NCBI RefSeq assembly: GCF_029407905.1
Contig: NC_073633.1
Coordinates: 26,612,501-26,676,500, forward strand
Source: Bubalus kerabau
Lineage: Eukaryota; Chordata; Mammalia; Artiodactyla; Bovidae
Reading direction: 5' to 3'
Length of the DNA stretch: 64,000 nucleotides
Shown piece by piece: positions 22,278 through 35,625 of this stretch. The notes beneath the pieces are model-generated. The model was not told the origin of the DNA. It saw only the letters and a list, made by a program, of their open reading frames with translations, and searched no databases. Numbering within the stretch: position 1 is the first letter of the stretch; each line of letters opens with the position of its first letter. The position numbers and the translations under genes were made by a program.

Positions 22278-23792
22278 TTCCTCTTCTGCTTTTTTTCTTC
22301 CTTGGCACTTGGCCATCACCGCCCTCTGCCATCTAGAGTGTCTCAGCTATCTCGTCTTGCCAGTGCTGTTATTGTGGTTAAAGGCAGTGGAACTCAGAGG
22401 CACAACATTACTACCATTACACAAGTCAATAAGATCTTAAAAGATAAATGGGCAAAGGAGAAATGATAAAACTTACTCATTGGTTAAATCAGTCACTTAG
22501 AAAAGTGTTTTAATCCTCTAGCAATAAAAAATGTAAATAAAGAAATAATAAACTAGTTTTGGGGCAGATGTTTAAGTAATACTTTTGTTAGAAAATGTGA
22601 TGTTTCCTATACTGGCAAGATATTGGTAGCAGTTTATATTGCTTTATTTTTATTGCAAGCCAATTAGGCAATATCAAGTGGGTGAAATATTCATACTTGC
22701 TTGAGCAAATATTTCCATTTGTGGGAATTAACAGTGAGAAAACACTATATGTGTTTGAATATGAAGTGAAGCTTATAATCCTCAGAGAAGGGATGGTCCC
22801 CTTATATTTGATTCCTTACAAAAGTACAGAAAACAACATTACAATACTTTTATGTAATTCTTTGATTTTGCACAGTTAAGTCTAGCTGAGTGAAGGCACA
22901 TCCACCTCTAATGATGTTAATGAATGCTAGTTCATAGATACCTCTGGAAGTCAGCTGATGAGCTTAGTGAAAAAGATGACTACTAAGTTTAACAACCACT
23001 TAGTCACTATTCTTAGTAACTATTCTTGGGAGTAAGGCTTTGAAATTACAAGTATTCAAATTGCTTAAGCAAATTGTAGCAAGTAATTTTTGTGGAAATT
23101 ATGAATATTCACTTAAAGGAGACATGACAATGAACGTTTTATGAATAGACATTGTGGTTCAAAATATTTTAGCTTCATATATGGATTCCTAATGTGCTAT
23201 AATTCAATCAAGTGAGTTTGGTATGCTCTCAAAAAATGTTTGAATATTTAAAAACACAACTCTACTAGTGATAAATACTTTGCTTTGAGATGATTGAGAG
23301 GAATTGAAAAAAATTCTGTGAACTATGAGAACAAACAAAAACAAGTATATCAAAATTAATATATTGATGCTATTTTATATGAAATGTGATTTTAAATATG
23401 CATGTGTAACAAAAAAATACATTAAAGATTTAAAGAAACATTTGACAATTTATCTATCCTTCTTAGGGTTTATATAATCAAGTTGGCTAAGAACCTTTAT
23501 TTTGAATCCTTTATTTGAGAGAAAGTGTGACTTACATATATACAAACTTCATATATATATATGAAATTTTGCTTACATACAATAGGATAATTTTAAATAA
23601 TGAAAAGTTATATACAGATATGCTCATCACAGCAATTTTTATAATAGAAATGTAGAAGCTGCCTAAATTCTCCATTGTAACAGGACTGATTATACCATAC
23701 CTTATTCTTGGATAAAATATTAATGTAGCTTATTAAAAATACTGTTAATAAAAAGTACCTAATAAAGTAGAGAATTGATTTCATAATGTTGT

Positions 23793-24096
23793 GAAAGTTG
23801 CTCAGTCATGTCTGACTCTTTGTGACCCCATGGACTATACAGTCCCTGGACTTTTCCAGGCCAGAATACTGGAGTGGGTAGCCTTTCCCTTCTCCAGGGG
23901 ATCTTCCCAACCCAGGGATTGAACCCAGGTTTCCTGCATTGTGGGCAAATTCTTTACCAGCTGAGCCACAAGGGAAGCCCAAGAATACTGGAGTGTGTAG
24001 CCTATCCCTTCTCCGGAGGATCTACCGAACCAGGAATTGAACTGGGCTCTCCTGAATTGCAGGCGGATTCTTTACCAACTGAGCTATCAGGAAGCC
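23793..24096 (-). repeat. Antisense Bov-tA, one full and one partial unit
   Basis: The SINE unit (GTTGCTCAGTCATGTCTGAC) is followed by a second partial unit ending CTATCAGGAAGCC. The flanks carry TTCATAATGTTG on both sides. It is inserted in copy B. Confidence 0.87.
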
Positions 24097-24736
24097 TTCA
24101 TAATGTTGAAATAGATACAAATATGTATATGGGATATAATTAAATATACATAGTGTGTAATAAATTATACATTGAGAAAGAAAGTGGGAAAGGATATACC
24201 AAAATAGCAACTGTCTTTCCTTTTTGGTGACAGTCCTGATTGTCTTTCAATATAGATGCTACAATGAATTCTCCGGAGGGAAAGAACTCAAGTCATTGAC
24301 TTCTAGCACTCAACGATGAGGACAAACTTTCTAGTGTATTCATCCCCCTGAACTTACTCTCTCACAAGTATATTTGCTTCACTGTCAAATGCCTGTCAAC
24401 TGTAAAAAGAAATTCCTGGTATTGAATTGGAATTTTTTTTTCATATCTATATCTACATCTAGATCTATATCTAGAAATCTCTGTCTCCATCTATCTATCA
24501 TCTTCATTTTTCCCTTTTCGGTCCCATTTCCTCCCTCTGCTGCAGACAGGTTAATGTTTTCTATTTTACTAGACACAGGGAAAGAATTACCCATGCTGGG
24601 AGACTCCAGACTCTCCTTCTTGTCTGATCCACACTGAGCCTCCAAACAAAGGGAGAATGTACTTCTATCTTTCATTCGAGGCAGGGTCCTAAAGCTTTGA
24701 AAATTCTGCCATGGTTGCTTTAGTCTTAGCTCATGG

Positions 24737-24948
24737 CGACTTCCTTGGTGGCTCAGATGGTAAAGTGTCTGTCTACAATGCGAGAGACCTGGGTTTGATC
24801 CCTGGGTTGGGAAGATTCCCTGGAGAAGGAAATGGCAACCCACTCCAGTACTCTTGCCTTGAAAATTCCATGGACGGAGGAGCTTGGTGCAGTCTACTGT
24901 CCATGGGGTCGCAAAGAGTCGGGCACTACTGAACGACTTCACTATTGT
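24737..24948 (+). repeat. Bov-tA SINE
   Basis: It runs from GCGACTTCCTTGGTGGCTCA through CTTGCCTTGAAAATTCCATG to GTCGGGCACTACTGAACGAC. It interrupts DNA that is continuous in copy A near 7155. Confidence 0.87.
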
Positions 24949-27221
24949 CTCTATTAAATATAACATTCCCTCCCTCTCACCCCAGCCTTAGAAAACCTAA
25001 AGCCTCCATCAGTTTCCACTGTCCACTAAATTACTATGACCTGATTTCCGGTCATTTTTTGATACCAGGTTTTGATGGAAACAGAATAAAAGCATATGAG
25101 GGATGCGATGGTGAGGAGGATCCAAGGAAAGGGCCCAGCAAGACGTGGACGAGGAGCCATAGATGACCTACTTTACAGTTTGCAAAGGGCTGGCAGCCTC
25201 CCTTAGCTACTGCCGAGACTTTGGATCATTCCAGCTACAGCTAAGCACTTCTTTTGGTGAAGTCTGCAAGGTTCAAGGATTGTGTACTCCTTGAAAGCAC
25301 ATATTATCTCTCAGAGATGTTAAGAAAATACATCCTAATACTGATGTTTTTATTTTCTAGAAATACATCCTAAAACATCCTAATACTGATGTTTTTATTT
25401 TCTAGGAAGTATTGGGTCACAATCAATTCTAGTGATAAACACTCTGCGTCTACTCAGTGTTTTCCCTGGAACTAATGTCTTTGTTTCTTTCCTTGTACTT
25501 TGTACCCATGCTTCCTATTTTCCTTTGTTTTACCAAGTAGGCAGTGGACAGAAGGGACCATTTTCTTGGGTCACAAAGGTAGCAAAAGAAATATACAGAC
25601 TTAAGAAAAGTCAAGATACAATCTCTTACAGATAGTTGAAGTACAAGGACATCCTTGCAAAGCCTGGCACAAATAACAATAACTTTCTCATGAGCAGACT
25701 CCCCAGCCCCATTGTCCTACATGTGGAGAAAAGGAAGGTCCTGCTGCTCACAGCTCTGAAAGTCTGTCCTGCGTGTGATCACCACGTGGATTCAGAGAGT
25801 GAGCTGGACAAGGTCAGTGATTTAAGAAGGCATTCTGTCCAAGTCTTGTATAGATTGGCAGGCATGCCTAAAGTACATGGAAAGTTGTGATACTTGTGAT
25901 ACCTGTTTTCCAATAATTCCCTGAACGCCCAGCCTCTTAAACTTAGCCGTCACTCAGGTTTCTCAATTCCCAACAGGAAGCATTAAATCCTTGAAGATGC
26001 AAAGGAGTGAGTCTCCCAGGTGCTCTCTTTGGGCAGGTGTCAGATGGGATCAGAAGTATGGGAATTTCTGAGAAGCAGATTCTCATGCCTTGCCCTGGGG
26101 GATGCTTCCTGGGTAGTTGGTGGTTGTGCCTCACATCTGTTATAAACTGGCTGAAAGCCAGCAGCTTTTGTTTTCTGAATAGGAAAATAACTCAAATGTG
26201 GGGTGTCAAGGGGTGCAAGAACCACAGGATGTGGATATTCTGGGTCTCTGGTACCTCATAAGGAAGTCACATCTGTTGTAATAAGCAGGTGGTGAGAAGC
26301 CTGAGTCAGCAGTGGACTTGAGCAGTTTCCCAACACCCAGTGCCCATCCATCCCACCACTTTCCACCTCTCTCTTAGAACATAGGCTTTCCCTGGTTTAT
26401 TGGACAATCTGTGTAGTCAGGTGTGACTTCTGGGATCAGTGTGATGGCATCAACTATGCTGAATAAGGAGATCCTCCTTCAGATGTGGTGGAGACCAGAT
26501 GGCTTGGGGTGTGGAAGCCAAAAGGAAATGGCAGAAACATCCTAATCCCTTGTGGCAAAACTTCTGTTAGAGAGAATTTTCTCCTGAAACTAGAGATTAG
26601 TAAATCTTGGTGCAAAATTATCCTCCCTCCATGCACTCAATCTGCACTGATAGTTGAGTTAATTAGCATATGTTGGATGGAGTCTCAATTTTCATCATAG
26701 AATTCTGCATCATAGTTTATGCAGAAACTATGTACAGGAAGTGGGAGAAATATATCCAAATGTAAAAACAAGGTGGTTAGAGACTTGCTTTATATGTAGC
26801 CCTTGGAGTCTGTACTGAAGAGATGGGAAGATTTTACTCTGGAGTCAGTTTCACTTCTTTCACTTTGAGTCTGAAGACTAACAAAGACTGTGCTGACTTG
26901 GTCCAGGTTATTTTTGTGTAAACCAGATCTGCCATAAATGCATGGTAGAGTGAGGTGTGGTATCAGAGAACACAAGTAGACCAGAGCGTTGGAGTTTCGA
27001 AGGTGACAACCCTTCTTTCTTTCTTCCATTGAAGGTGTATAATCTGGACAGCTCCCATCATAGTCCACAGAACTGGTGTGTCCCAACCTTCGTCCTGGAG
27101 CTTCGTAACCCAAACCTCAGGTAGAATTTAAGATTCAGCACTGCAACTTTAAAACATTGATATGTGTAGAGCCCATCCTTCTTCCCTCGTGCTCCCTGTT
27201 TGGCTTCCTTGGGCTTTCCTT

Positions 27222-27412
27222 GGGCTTCCCTTGTGGCTCAGCTGGTAAAGAATCCACCTGCAATGCGGGAGACCTGGGTTCTATCCCTGGGTTGGGAAGA
27301 TCCCCTGGAGAAGAGAAAGGCTACCCACTCCAGTGTTCTGGCCTAGAGAATTCCATGGACAGTCCATGGGATCCCAAAGAGTCAGACAGGACTGAGAGAC
27401 TTTCACTCACTT
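27222..27412 (+). repeat. Bov-tA SINE
   Basis: It runs from GGGCTTCCCTTGTGGCTCAG to AGTCAGACAGGACTGAGAGA, with a short internal deletion. It is copy B specific. Confidence 0.85.
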
Positions 27413-29271
27413 CACATCCTTCTTCCAATAGCAAATTACAGTGATGAAGTAGGTGGACCTGGATTTAGGTAGAAACTTCCAATCTTTCTGAATTAGACTA
27501 TTTCTTTAATAGTCACAGTATCAGTGGAATTCAAGCTTGGTCCCCAAAAGATATCCTTCACACGTCTTCTCCTTTTAGAACATGCAAAATGCTGCTCTGG
27601 AAACAGATCTCTGAGAAAATGCCCATGAATGGCGCAAGGTGGTGCTGTCTAGACTTGGAGGGGTAGGGGTAGGATTGAGATGCAAAAAACCAGAGTAGGA
27701 AGGGACCATGTTGCATCACTTCCCTGTTGAGATGTAAACGATCTGGGAACCATCATTGCTGGAAGGTGTAAAGCTCAGGATGAGGGAGACTGGGAGGATT
27801 TCAAAGAGGAAAGTTTGAATTTATCAAGTGGGAGCCCAATGATCAAGATCAGAGAAAGATATTGAGAAGTAAATGCCACAGAAGACACTGCGAGAAATTG
27901 ACCATGAACAAATGACATGGAGGGGATGTTTATGGTGACTATTTGTCCAGGGATTTCCAAGCTTGAGCTCCTTGCTCCTGGAAGGTGCCCGGGATAACAG
28001 AAGAATGGAAGAGGAAGTCCCTCCGTAGAGGTGTGTGACAAAAATTAATAATTTCACTTGTATGTTGACCTTATAATGGAAATACAAAAGCACAGGGGAG
28101 CCTTTTGGCTGTTGGCTTCAGAAAAGAAATACTAGAAAATAAAAATAAGCCAGAATATTTATAGAAAAAGAGGAAATTCCATGCTGATCGAAAGGTCGGA
28201 TTTTATATAGTTTGGAACTTACTATTTTCCATCAGAAAATTGATAACAACATTTCAGTGAACTTGGATCTGGATGCCTCATGTGGGATAAAAGTGGCAGC
28301 TGCTCTTTTGTGTGAATTCAATAGGGAGACACAGGGGACAACTGGTCTGATCCCTGATTCTGCTGTTTAGCAGGGCTTCTGGCTCAGAAACACATTGAAA
28401 TGTCTTGCGTTTTTCAGGTCTTTTGTTTTCAAATGCTGTTCAGGGCTGTTATTACACCTGAGGATATTACTTTTCTCACCTTGTGTATGTACGATGTCGG
28501 ACACCCTGTACTGACACAGATGACTAATTTACAAGCATTACCTAAGTCTAATTAATATCAGTACCTGAAGTAGTTTATAAAGATTGGATTCTGAGGCTAT
28601 AATTTAGGAATATAGACTTTTGGTCTTTTTCTTACAGGCCCCCAATATAACCAGATAATTCTCTGTCTGGTTTCTTGAGGGCCAAGTTACTTTCTTGCAG
28701 AACCATTCTTAGCCATTTTTTAACCATTTTTTAAAACCTAGGGGAGTGTAAGACTACAGACAAGCCACAGCCCAAAGCCCAGGCTGCTGACTTGAGCACA
28801 GATGGGAGAATGTTAGCGGCCAAGAAATATGAGGTCTTTGGCTCTTTTCCCAGAACTGCCAGGCTAAGACCTTGGCAGAGACCCAACAGGAAACTGAACT
28901 CTATTTGCATATCCTTTTATACATGGGAGATTAAAAGCTTCAACCTTGAGTGATCACAGTTTTTGAAAAATCCCGATGAGGCATTAAAGAGGAGGAGGAG
29001 TGTCCCAAGGGAGGTGAGCTGGAGGCAAAGTAAGGTAGGTCTGAGGTTAGCACTGACTTTCAATCCCCTTTGATTAACCATGAGTGTATTTTGTTTAGTT
29101 CTTTTTCTGATTTTATCCTTATCAAGTCACATAAAGGAATCAGCCAGGCAAGAATCTGGGCATCACAATCTTGGGAATCTATGAAATGTGATTCCCTTTG
29201 TCCCACAGCTGCTTCCTTCTCTTTCTTGTTGGACTGAGACCTGCAGCTTGTTAGCGCTGAAGCAGGCATGT

Positions 29272-29471
29272 TGTTGTTTGGTCGCTAAGTCGTGTCTGAC
29301 TCTTTGTGACCCTTTGTTCTGCCAGGCTCCTTTGTCCATGGAATTCTCCAGGCAAGAATACTGGAGTGGGTAGCTATTTCTTCTCCGGGAATCTTCCCAA
29401 CCTAGGGATCAAACTCGAGTCTCCTGCACTGGCAGGTGGATTCTTTATCTCTGAGCCACCAGGGAAACCCT
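29272..29471 (-). repeat. Antisense Bov-tA SINE
   Basis: It runs from GGTCGCTAAGTCGTGTCTGA to GAGCCACCAGGGAAACCC, with a small deletion after GTGACCC. Confidence 0.87.
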
Positions 29472-30539
29472 AAGGAAGCGTAGCGATCAGCTAATATAAC
29501 CTATTGTACAGATGACAATCTGAGGCTCAAAGAGTTTGAGTGACTTATGTCAAGTCACAGAATAAGAAGTGAAGTTCTGATTCCCCCTCTCCCATACTTT
29601 TGTCAACAGGCTGCCAGTTCCTCTTAGCAGGTGGAAGTTTCCTCAGATCACAGCTTCTTTCCCTCAAGGGATTTGGCACAGATAATAATACCCTTCACCG
29701 TCTTCTACCAACAGAACAAGCATTTCTGGCAAAACAGTAGCTCTGATTCCCTGACTTTTCTTCCTAATTCGCCTGCATAAGGTCTCTAGTTTTTTTTTTT
29801 TTTTTAATGGACAAAGCCAAAGTACTGAAATGAGGATTTACCTTTGGGATTTACCTATGGGATTTATTTAGGGAACTTGAGTTTCTTGGCCAAGTGCTAT
29901 GGTGAACTAAGCCTAGGAAGAAGGCATGAGTAACATGAGGATGGACAAATGTCACCCCTCACAGGTTAGTAACTAAACGTAACAGGTTGTTTTATAAGGA
30001 TGAAGAAAGATCTCTGCATTCCTAATAAGGTACGTCAATCAAATATCCTAAGACTGGGAAGGCCCTGCAAGAAATATCCTCAAAGCTTGAAGGCTGAGCT
30101 TTCTGAAAGTTGAGATTCCTTGGTCCAGCTACTTTCCTAGACATGTAAACCATGTCTATTGGAAGAGTTTGACATCAAAAATTCATTCTCCTTGTTACTT
30201 TTGCTAAATCTGGGACTGGCCTGGGCCACCTTCATCTGGTTCAGACAGAGGGCAATGAAGACACAGTATGTTACTGGGGACCTAGATTTTTCCACTACTG
30301 GACTCATCTTTGAGACTTTCACTATCATCAATGACAGTGTTCATCAATGGGAGAACGTAGAGAGGTTGTGTGGAAAGAACATTCCTGATGAGATATTTTT
30401 ATGAGAAATACGCTGGCAGCACCTTTGGACTTTTTGGTTTGAAAAAGTCTTACTGATTATTATCAATGTTTAGATCTTTATTCTCTCTTCTGAGTAAAAA
30501 CCACCCTCCTTCAGACCACTAAGAGCTGAGGGTATTGGG

Positions 30540-30722
30540 ACTTCCCTGGCGGTTCAGTGGTTAAGACCTTGCCCTTCAATGCAGGGGATGTGGATTCAAT
30601 CCCGGGTGGGGGAGGTAAGATCCCACATGCCTTGTGACCAAAAAACTAAAACATAAAATAGAAGCAATATTGTAACAAATTCAACAAAAACTTTAAAAAT
30701 GGTCCACATTAAAAAAAAAAAG
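30540..30722 (+). repeat. Cetartiodactyl tRNA-derived SINE
   Basis: ACTTCCCTGGCGGTTCAGTG is followed by a B-box-like GGATTCAATCCCGGG, CCACATGCCTTGTGACC and a poly-A end. It is the same class as the element at 11862 but shorter. Confidence 0.7.
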
Positions 30723-30779
30723 AGAGAATAGGAGCCAAGGGTATAGAATATTAGCATAATTGAGCACGTTTGATGTGCT

Positions 30780-30940
30780 AATCACCCAGGAGTGCCAGGT
30801 GACTTCTAGCAATTATTTTATTTAATCTTTGTAATAACTCTCTGAAATAGGTATTATTATCTCTGTTTTATCTGTGAGGAAACAGAGGTTTAAGAAGTTG
30901 GGCAACCTTGTTCAAGGTCCCACAGTAAATGAGGAGCTAT
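30780..30940 (+). repeat. MIR element
   Basis: The MIR core is recognisable: TTATTTAATCTTTGTAATAA, then GGTATTATTATCTCTGTTTT, GAGGAAACAGAGG and AAGGTCCCACAGTAAATGAG. Confidence 0.8.
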
Positions 30941-33019
30941 GATTCTTCCTTACTTTTGTCTGATTCCACCACCCATGCTCTTTTTACAATTCAAAGAACT
31001 CATGTATAAAAACACATATGCAGCTTATAGACTAAATTTTTTAGACCAAAGATTTAAACTTGGTCATATCAAGATAGGTAAAAAGACCTTAACAACGTGA
31101 GGGACCATTTTCAGGTGATTGCTTTTAAGTTCAACACATTTTAATATTTTTGTGAACGATAAGCATATTTATTCTTGTATAATCACTTTTGTAATCTGCA
31201 CTATATTGCCACCTATTTAAGAGAGGAAAATACGCCTACTTAAACTGTGCCAGGAAACTTTCTGTTAACACGATAAGGATGTTTTCACAGATCTGAAATG
31301 TGGGAAGGATTATAGAATGTGTTTATCTGAAACTCAGAAAATCCCACTCTCATCTTTCTTTCCCTTTAGTATAATTATATGTTTTGCTCTTTCTGTCTCT
31401 TTCCTCCAATGTTCTAGAAGTCAAGGGCTAATAAAAGCAGCCATGCCGCATGGTCAGCTTCATGTGAGAGGCAGATATGAGTTTAACTTTCTGGCCACCT
31501 GTCACCATTCAGAACAGCCCTCTGGCCAACAGGACTTCTGAAAGGGTCATTCAAGGCTGGTTCCCTAGGGTACCAACACATCTCTTCTCACACTTTGGCC
31601 CAGCCACCTCTGGATGCAGTAAGTTGGAAGATGAAAAGATTGGGAAAGTTCAAAATAGCAGGGCAAAGAAACCATTTCAAATGAAAATAACAGAGGACCA
31701 AGTATGATTAAGATGGAGGTGTAGGTCTGGGACAGTGAGATCTAGCTGGAGAAAGATCACTGATCTTACATGCAGATTCTCCTTTTATTCTGCTTACTAG
31801 GGAGATTTCAACCCCCTTCAGTTTCTCTGTGGTTCGTAGTGGTGAAAGCACAATAATACTCAGCCTCTGGTTTCAGTTTTTTCATTTGTATATATAAATG
31901 ATTGTTGATGTTATTCCTAGTGAGAATAAATCTTCCCTCCATGGAAAATTTGAAATGCTTAACCTTAGTCCGGAGGGACTAATTTTAGAAAGAAAATTCA
32001 TGCAGTCTTTCTAGAACTTGATGGTAGTAGTTCACCCAGAAGAGTGAACAGCTGTGAGTGACTTACTGGGAAGTTAAATCCAGAGGCATTGCGGATAGTC
32101 CTTAGGGAGTCCCCAGCGCTTCTTTTGGTCCCCGCAGATGATTCAGTGACTGGACCTCTGGAAAAGAGGGAACCCTGATAAGAATTGTGAGAGACAGACA
32201 TAATACTCTCTGCAAAAGGATGATTCATGCATTATCATGGTGGAATATCACAAAGAACGTCAGTCCAGATAGATACTACATGCTGGAAACTGAGGGTGGA
32301 AAAGTGCTTTCAAACATACCACTGAGGCTATCAGTCTTCTTGGTTGCAGAATGTAAGGATAGTATCATGGGGAACCCAAAGGAAATAGTTCTTCCCTCCT
32401 TGCACAGCTTCCTTTTATAGAATAGAGCCTAATACAGTCAGAAACGACTTTGGAAGGGATTGGCCCCACGCTTTTAACCACAGACATGATTTAAAAGGTT
32501 TAATAAGCTCCAGAAAATGGAGCCTCTTGGGTTGCATGGCACAATATCTTTGGAGGCAGCTACTTGGGCTTGCGTCCAAGCTCAGCCACTCACCAGCTGA
32601 CCTTGGGCAATGCCTTACTCTGGCCTTGCTTCCGTGTTTTCCCCTACTTACACATAGAAAAGTACTCCTTGACTGTAGGCCATCAATGAATATTGTTATT
32701 GGTACCTCTTTACAACTATTGATGATTTTCATTTTAAGGAGATTTTTCATTTTTAACTTCTTTTTGCTGAAATTTCCGAATGTTTTCTCTTTTTCTTGGC
32801 TCATAGGAAGACTGATCACAGCAGCATAGAGGGTGAGAAGGGGAAGGGACCTTAGGTTGTCTCTGTTCCGGTTTCCTTGCCTTGTGCATGAGCCTGGGGA
32901 CGGGTGTAGGTTCTCACAGGGCAAAAGTAGACTTTGAACACATATTCCACTCTGGTGGGTTTCTTTTCCATTGTGTAATAACTCTTCACAGGCTTTAATT
33001 CAATGCTGTTTAATTTCTC

Positions 33020-33836
33020 CAAGACTTCAGTTCAGTTGCTCAGCCGTGTCCGACTCTTTGTGACCCCATGAATCGCAGCACGCCAGGCCTCCCTGTCCAT
33101 CACCAACTCCTGGAGTTCACTCAGACTCACGTCCATTGAGTCAGTGATGCCATCCAGCCATCTCATCCTCTGTTGTCCCCTTCTCCTCCTGCCCCCAATC
33201 CCTCCCAGCATCAGGGTCTTTTCCAAAGAGTCAACTCTTTGCATGAGGTGGCCAAAGTACTGGAGTTTCAGCCTTAGCATCATTCCTTCCAAAGAAATCC
33301 CAAGGCTGATCTCCTTCAGAATGGACTGGTTGGATCTCCTTGCAGTCCCAGGGACTCTCAAGAGTCTTCTCCAACACCACAGTTCAAAAGCATCAATTCT
33401 TCAGGGCTCAGCTTTCTTCACAGTTCAATTCTCACATCCATACATGACCACAGGAAAAACCATAGCCTTGACTAGACGAACCTTTGTTGGCAAAATAATG
33501 TCTCTGCTTTTCAATATGCTATCTAGGTTGGTCATGACTTTTCTTCCAAGGAGTAAGCGTCTTTTAATTTCATGGCTGCAGTTACCATCTGCAGTGATTT
33601 TGGAGCCCAGAAAAATAAAGTCTGACACTGTTTCCACTGTTTCCCCATCTATTTCCCATGAAGTGATGGGACCAGATGCCATGATCTTCGTTTTCTGAAT
33701 GTTGAGCTTTAAGCCAACTTTTTCACTCTCCACTTTCACTTTCGTCAAGAGGCTTTTGAGTTCCTTTTCACTTTCTGCCATAAGGGTGGTGTCATCTGCA
33801 TATCTGAGGTTATTGATATTTCTGCCAGCACTCAGG
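33020..33836 (-). repeat. BovB LINE 3' portion, antisense
   Basis: About 0.8 kb is highly similar to the BovB at 20879-21773 and ends within the NLRYADDT region. The partial minus-strand frame covers the downstream part of the reverse-transcriptase protein. It is truncated and inactive. Confidence 0.92.
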
Positions 33837-35436
33837 CTAATTTAGAAACCTGTCAGGCCAGTGACCTGTGGGAAGAGCTGATCAGTGCTGAGTATAATAA
33901 CACTGCCATTCTTATAATCTTATAGCACCTCGTTAGCTTTCTTTTTCTTAACAGCATTGTCATATGGTAGACTTGTGTTTGTTTTGAGAAAGAAAGAAGG
34001 GGAAATTTTTGTCTCTGAATGGAAGGCGGGCTCAGGCCATTGATCCACCCATTCCTCAGTAGACAGGATCAGAGGCACTGCAGTGGGGACAAAGATCAGG
34101 AAGTGAGGAAAGAGTCCCCGATGAGTGGGGTTTACTTAGGCTGAGAAGATAGAGGGGGAGACCAGCCTTTCGTCTTTATACTGAACACCTGTTATGAACT
34201 TGGAATGGCACTAAGCTCCCCAGGAATGCAAAATGCCTAGGACAGCATTTGAGATTTCATGGAGTCTCTTTAGAAAGGGGTAGAAAGCGAGAGTGGAAGT
34301 GTAGTGGACCCTCTGGAGCTCTTTGAGGCTCTGGACTCCCACAACACTCAGGAGACATCTTATTCTTCCAGATCAACTTGGCTAGGAGGAGATTTTCCAG
34401 CTGACCAGAGTGGAGAATAGCATAGCAGGGATGTGGGCTGAAAATACGGTGGTGATAGGGTGCTTTCCTGTGACAACCAGGTAAGGGAGTGGTGGGAGGC
34501 GTTCATGACCAGGGGTTGGAAGCCCTGCTGTCTTTTGGCTTTTCTACCAGCTGGCTGTGGGCTGTAGAGAAAGTCAATTTCTCCATTTCCTAGGTCACCT
34601 AAGGAGGGGGAAAAATATTACCTGCTCCAGATTCCATTTGTTAATAATGCAATTCTACCATCTTGCTTTTCGTATTCTATGTTTTGACCTTTCAGCACAG
34701 CTTCCTCTCCACTGGTACTAATTCATGGAAATACAGCACATTGGTTTTAAAAAATGGAAGTCTGAATGCTTGGTGACAGAGATTGCAGCAAGAGAAGAAA
34801 AAACAAAAAAACAAAAAACTGTTGCCTGTTCCTCCAAGTTACAGAAAAACTGGTACTACTATGTATCATAAAACTGGCCATTAAAATGTTATTTCTAACA
34901 GAAAATTCTGGAAAACACCCAGACTCTAAATATATCTTACTGCTCATCCCAGACCTTTGCTGAAATGTAAGCTTCTCCTTGTAGCCTTTCTTGATCAGCT
35001 GATTTAAAAAATTTGCCTCCATCAGACCCCTGATTTCCTACTCTTTCTACCTCCCTGCAAGTCTTCTCCATGGTAATCATCACAATGTAACACATATTTT
35101 ACTTATTTTGTATTTATTTTCACTAAAATAAACTCCCAACCTTCTGTATTCCCAGTGTGTCTAGAAAAGTACCTAGCATATAGTAGCTACTTAATAAATA
35201 TTTGTTGAATAAATAATGTTATATTTTATGAAAATAGCTTTAATCTCCAAAAGTCTACACTTTGGATTGGTTTCCTTTTTTAATAATTTGTTGTCCTAGT
35301 AATGTATTTATACTGACAGTTCTTTTTCTGAAAGTTATAAATTCTCCTGGGGCTTTGTCCTTAAGCCAGAAAATGATCATTAAAGCTTCCTTATTCTCTC
35401 ACATGTATGCAGGCAATGGAAAGCTTACAGCTACTA

Positions 35437-35625
35437 GTTTTCTTTTTTTTTTTTTTTAAATTATTTATTTATTTGGCTGCACCGGGTTTGTGGTTCACAG
35501 ACTCTCTCTAGTTGTGGCACCCAGGTTTAGTTGCCCATGTGGGATCTTAGTTCTCTGATCAGGGATCGAAACTGCGTCCTCTGCACTGCAAGATGGGTTC
35601 TTAAACACTGGGCTACTGGGGAAGT
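35437..35625 (-). repeat. Antisense cetartiodactyl tRNA-type SINE
   Basis: A poly-T start is followed by TTATTTGGCTGCACCGGG, CTCTAGTTGTGGCACCCAGG, GATCAGGGATCGAAACTGCG and CTGGGGAAGTC. It is the reverse complement of a tRNA-headed SINE. Confidence 0.75.

Larger units (their letters stand above)
13190..28350. repeat. Segmental duplication copy B
   Basis: This is the tandem partner of copy A, longer because of many later insertions (SINEs, two L1 pieces, an 0.9-kb BovB and a DNA-transposon-like repeat). It carries the intact TRDD2-like segment. The right boundary is seen where similarity to copy A ends, just after the shared string ACAGGGGACAA. The left boundary cannot be placed because the matching DNA lies before position 1. 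No protein-coding gene is visible. Confidence 0.88.
28351..33024. other. Repeat-bearing non-coding DNA between D cluster and TRDV2
   Basis: No gene is visible. It contains an antisense Bov-tA (29272-29471), MIR-like cores (about 29495-29570, 30780-30940 and 32540-32640) and a tRNA-type SINE with A-rich tail (30540-30720). The rest is unique-looking sequence. Open frames here are short and show no recognisable domain. Confidence 0.6.

Noticed and set aside
22600..22800. Possible TRDD1 about 0.5 kb upstream of the TRDD2-like segment, as in human
   Set aside because: Heptamer-like strings occur near 22720 but no correctly spaced nonamers; not supported in copy A either.
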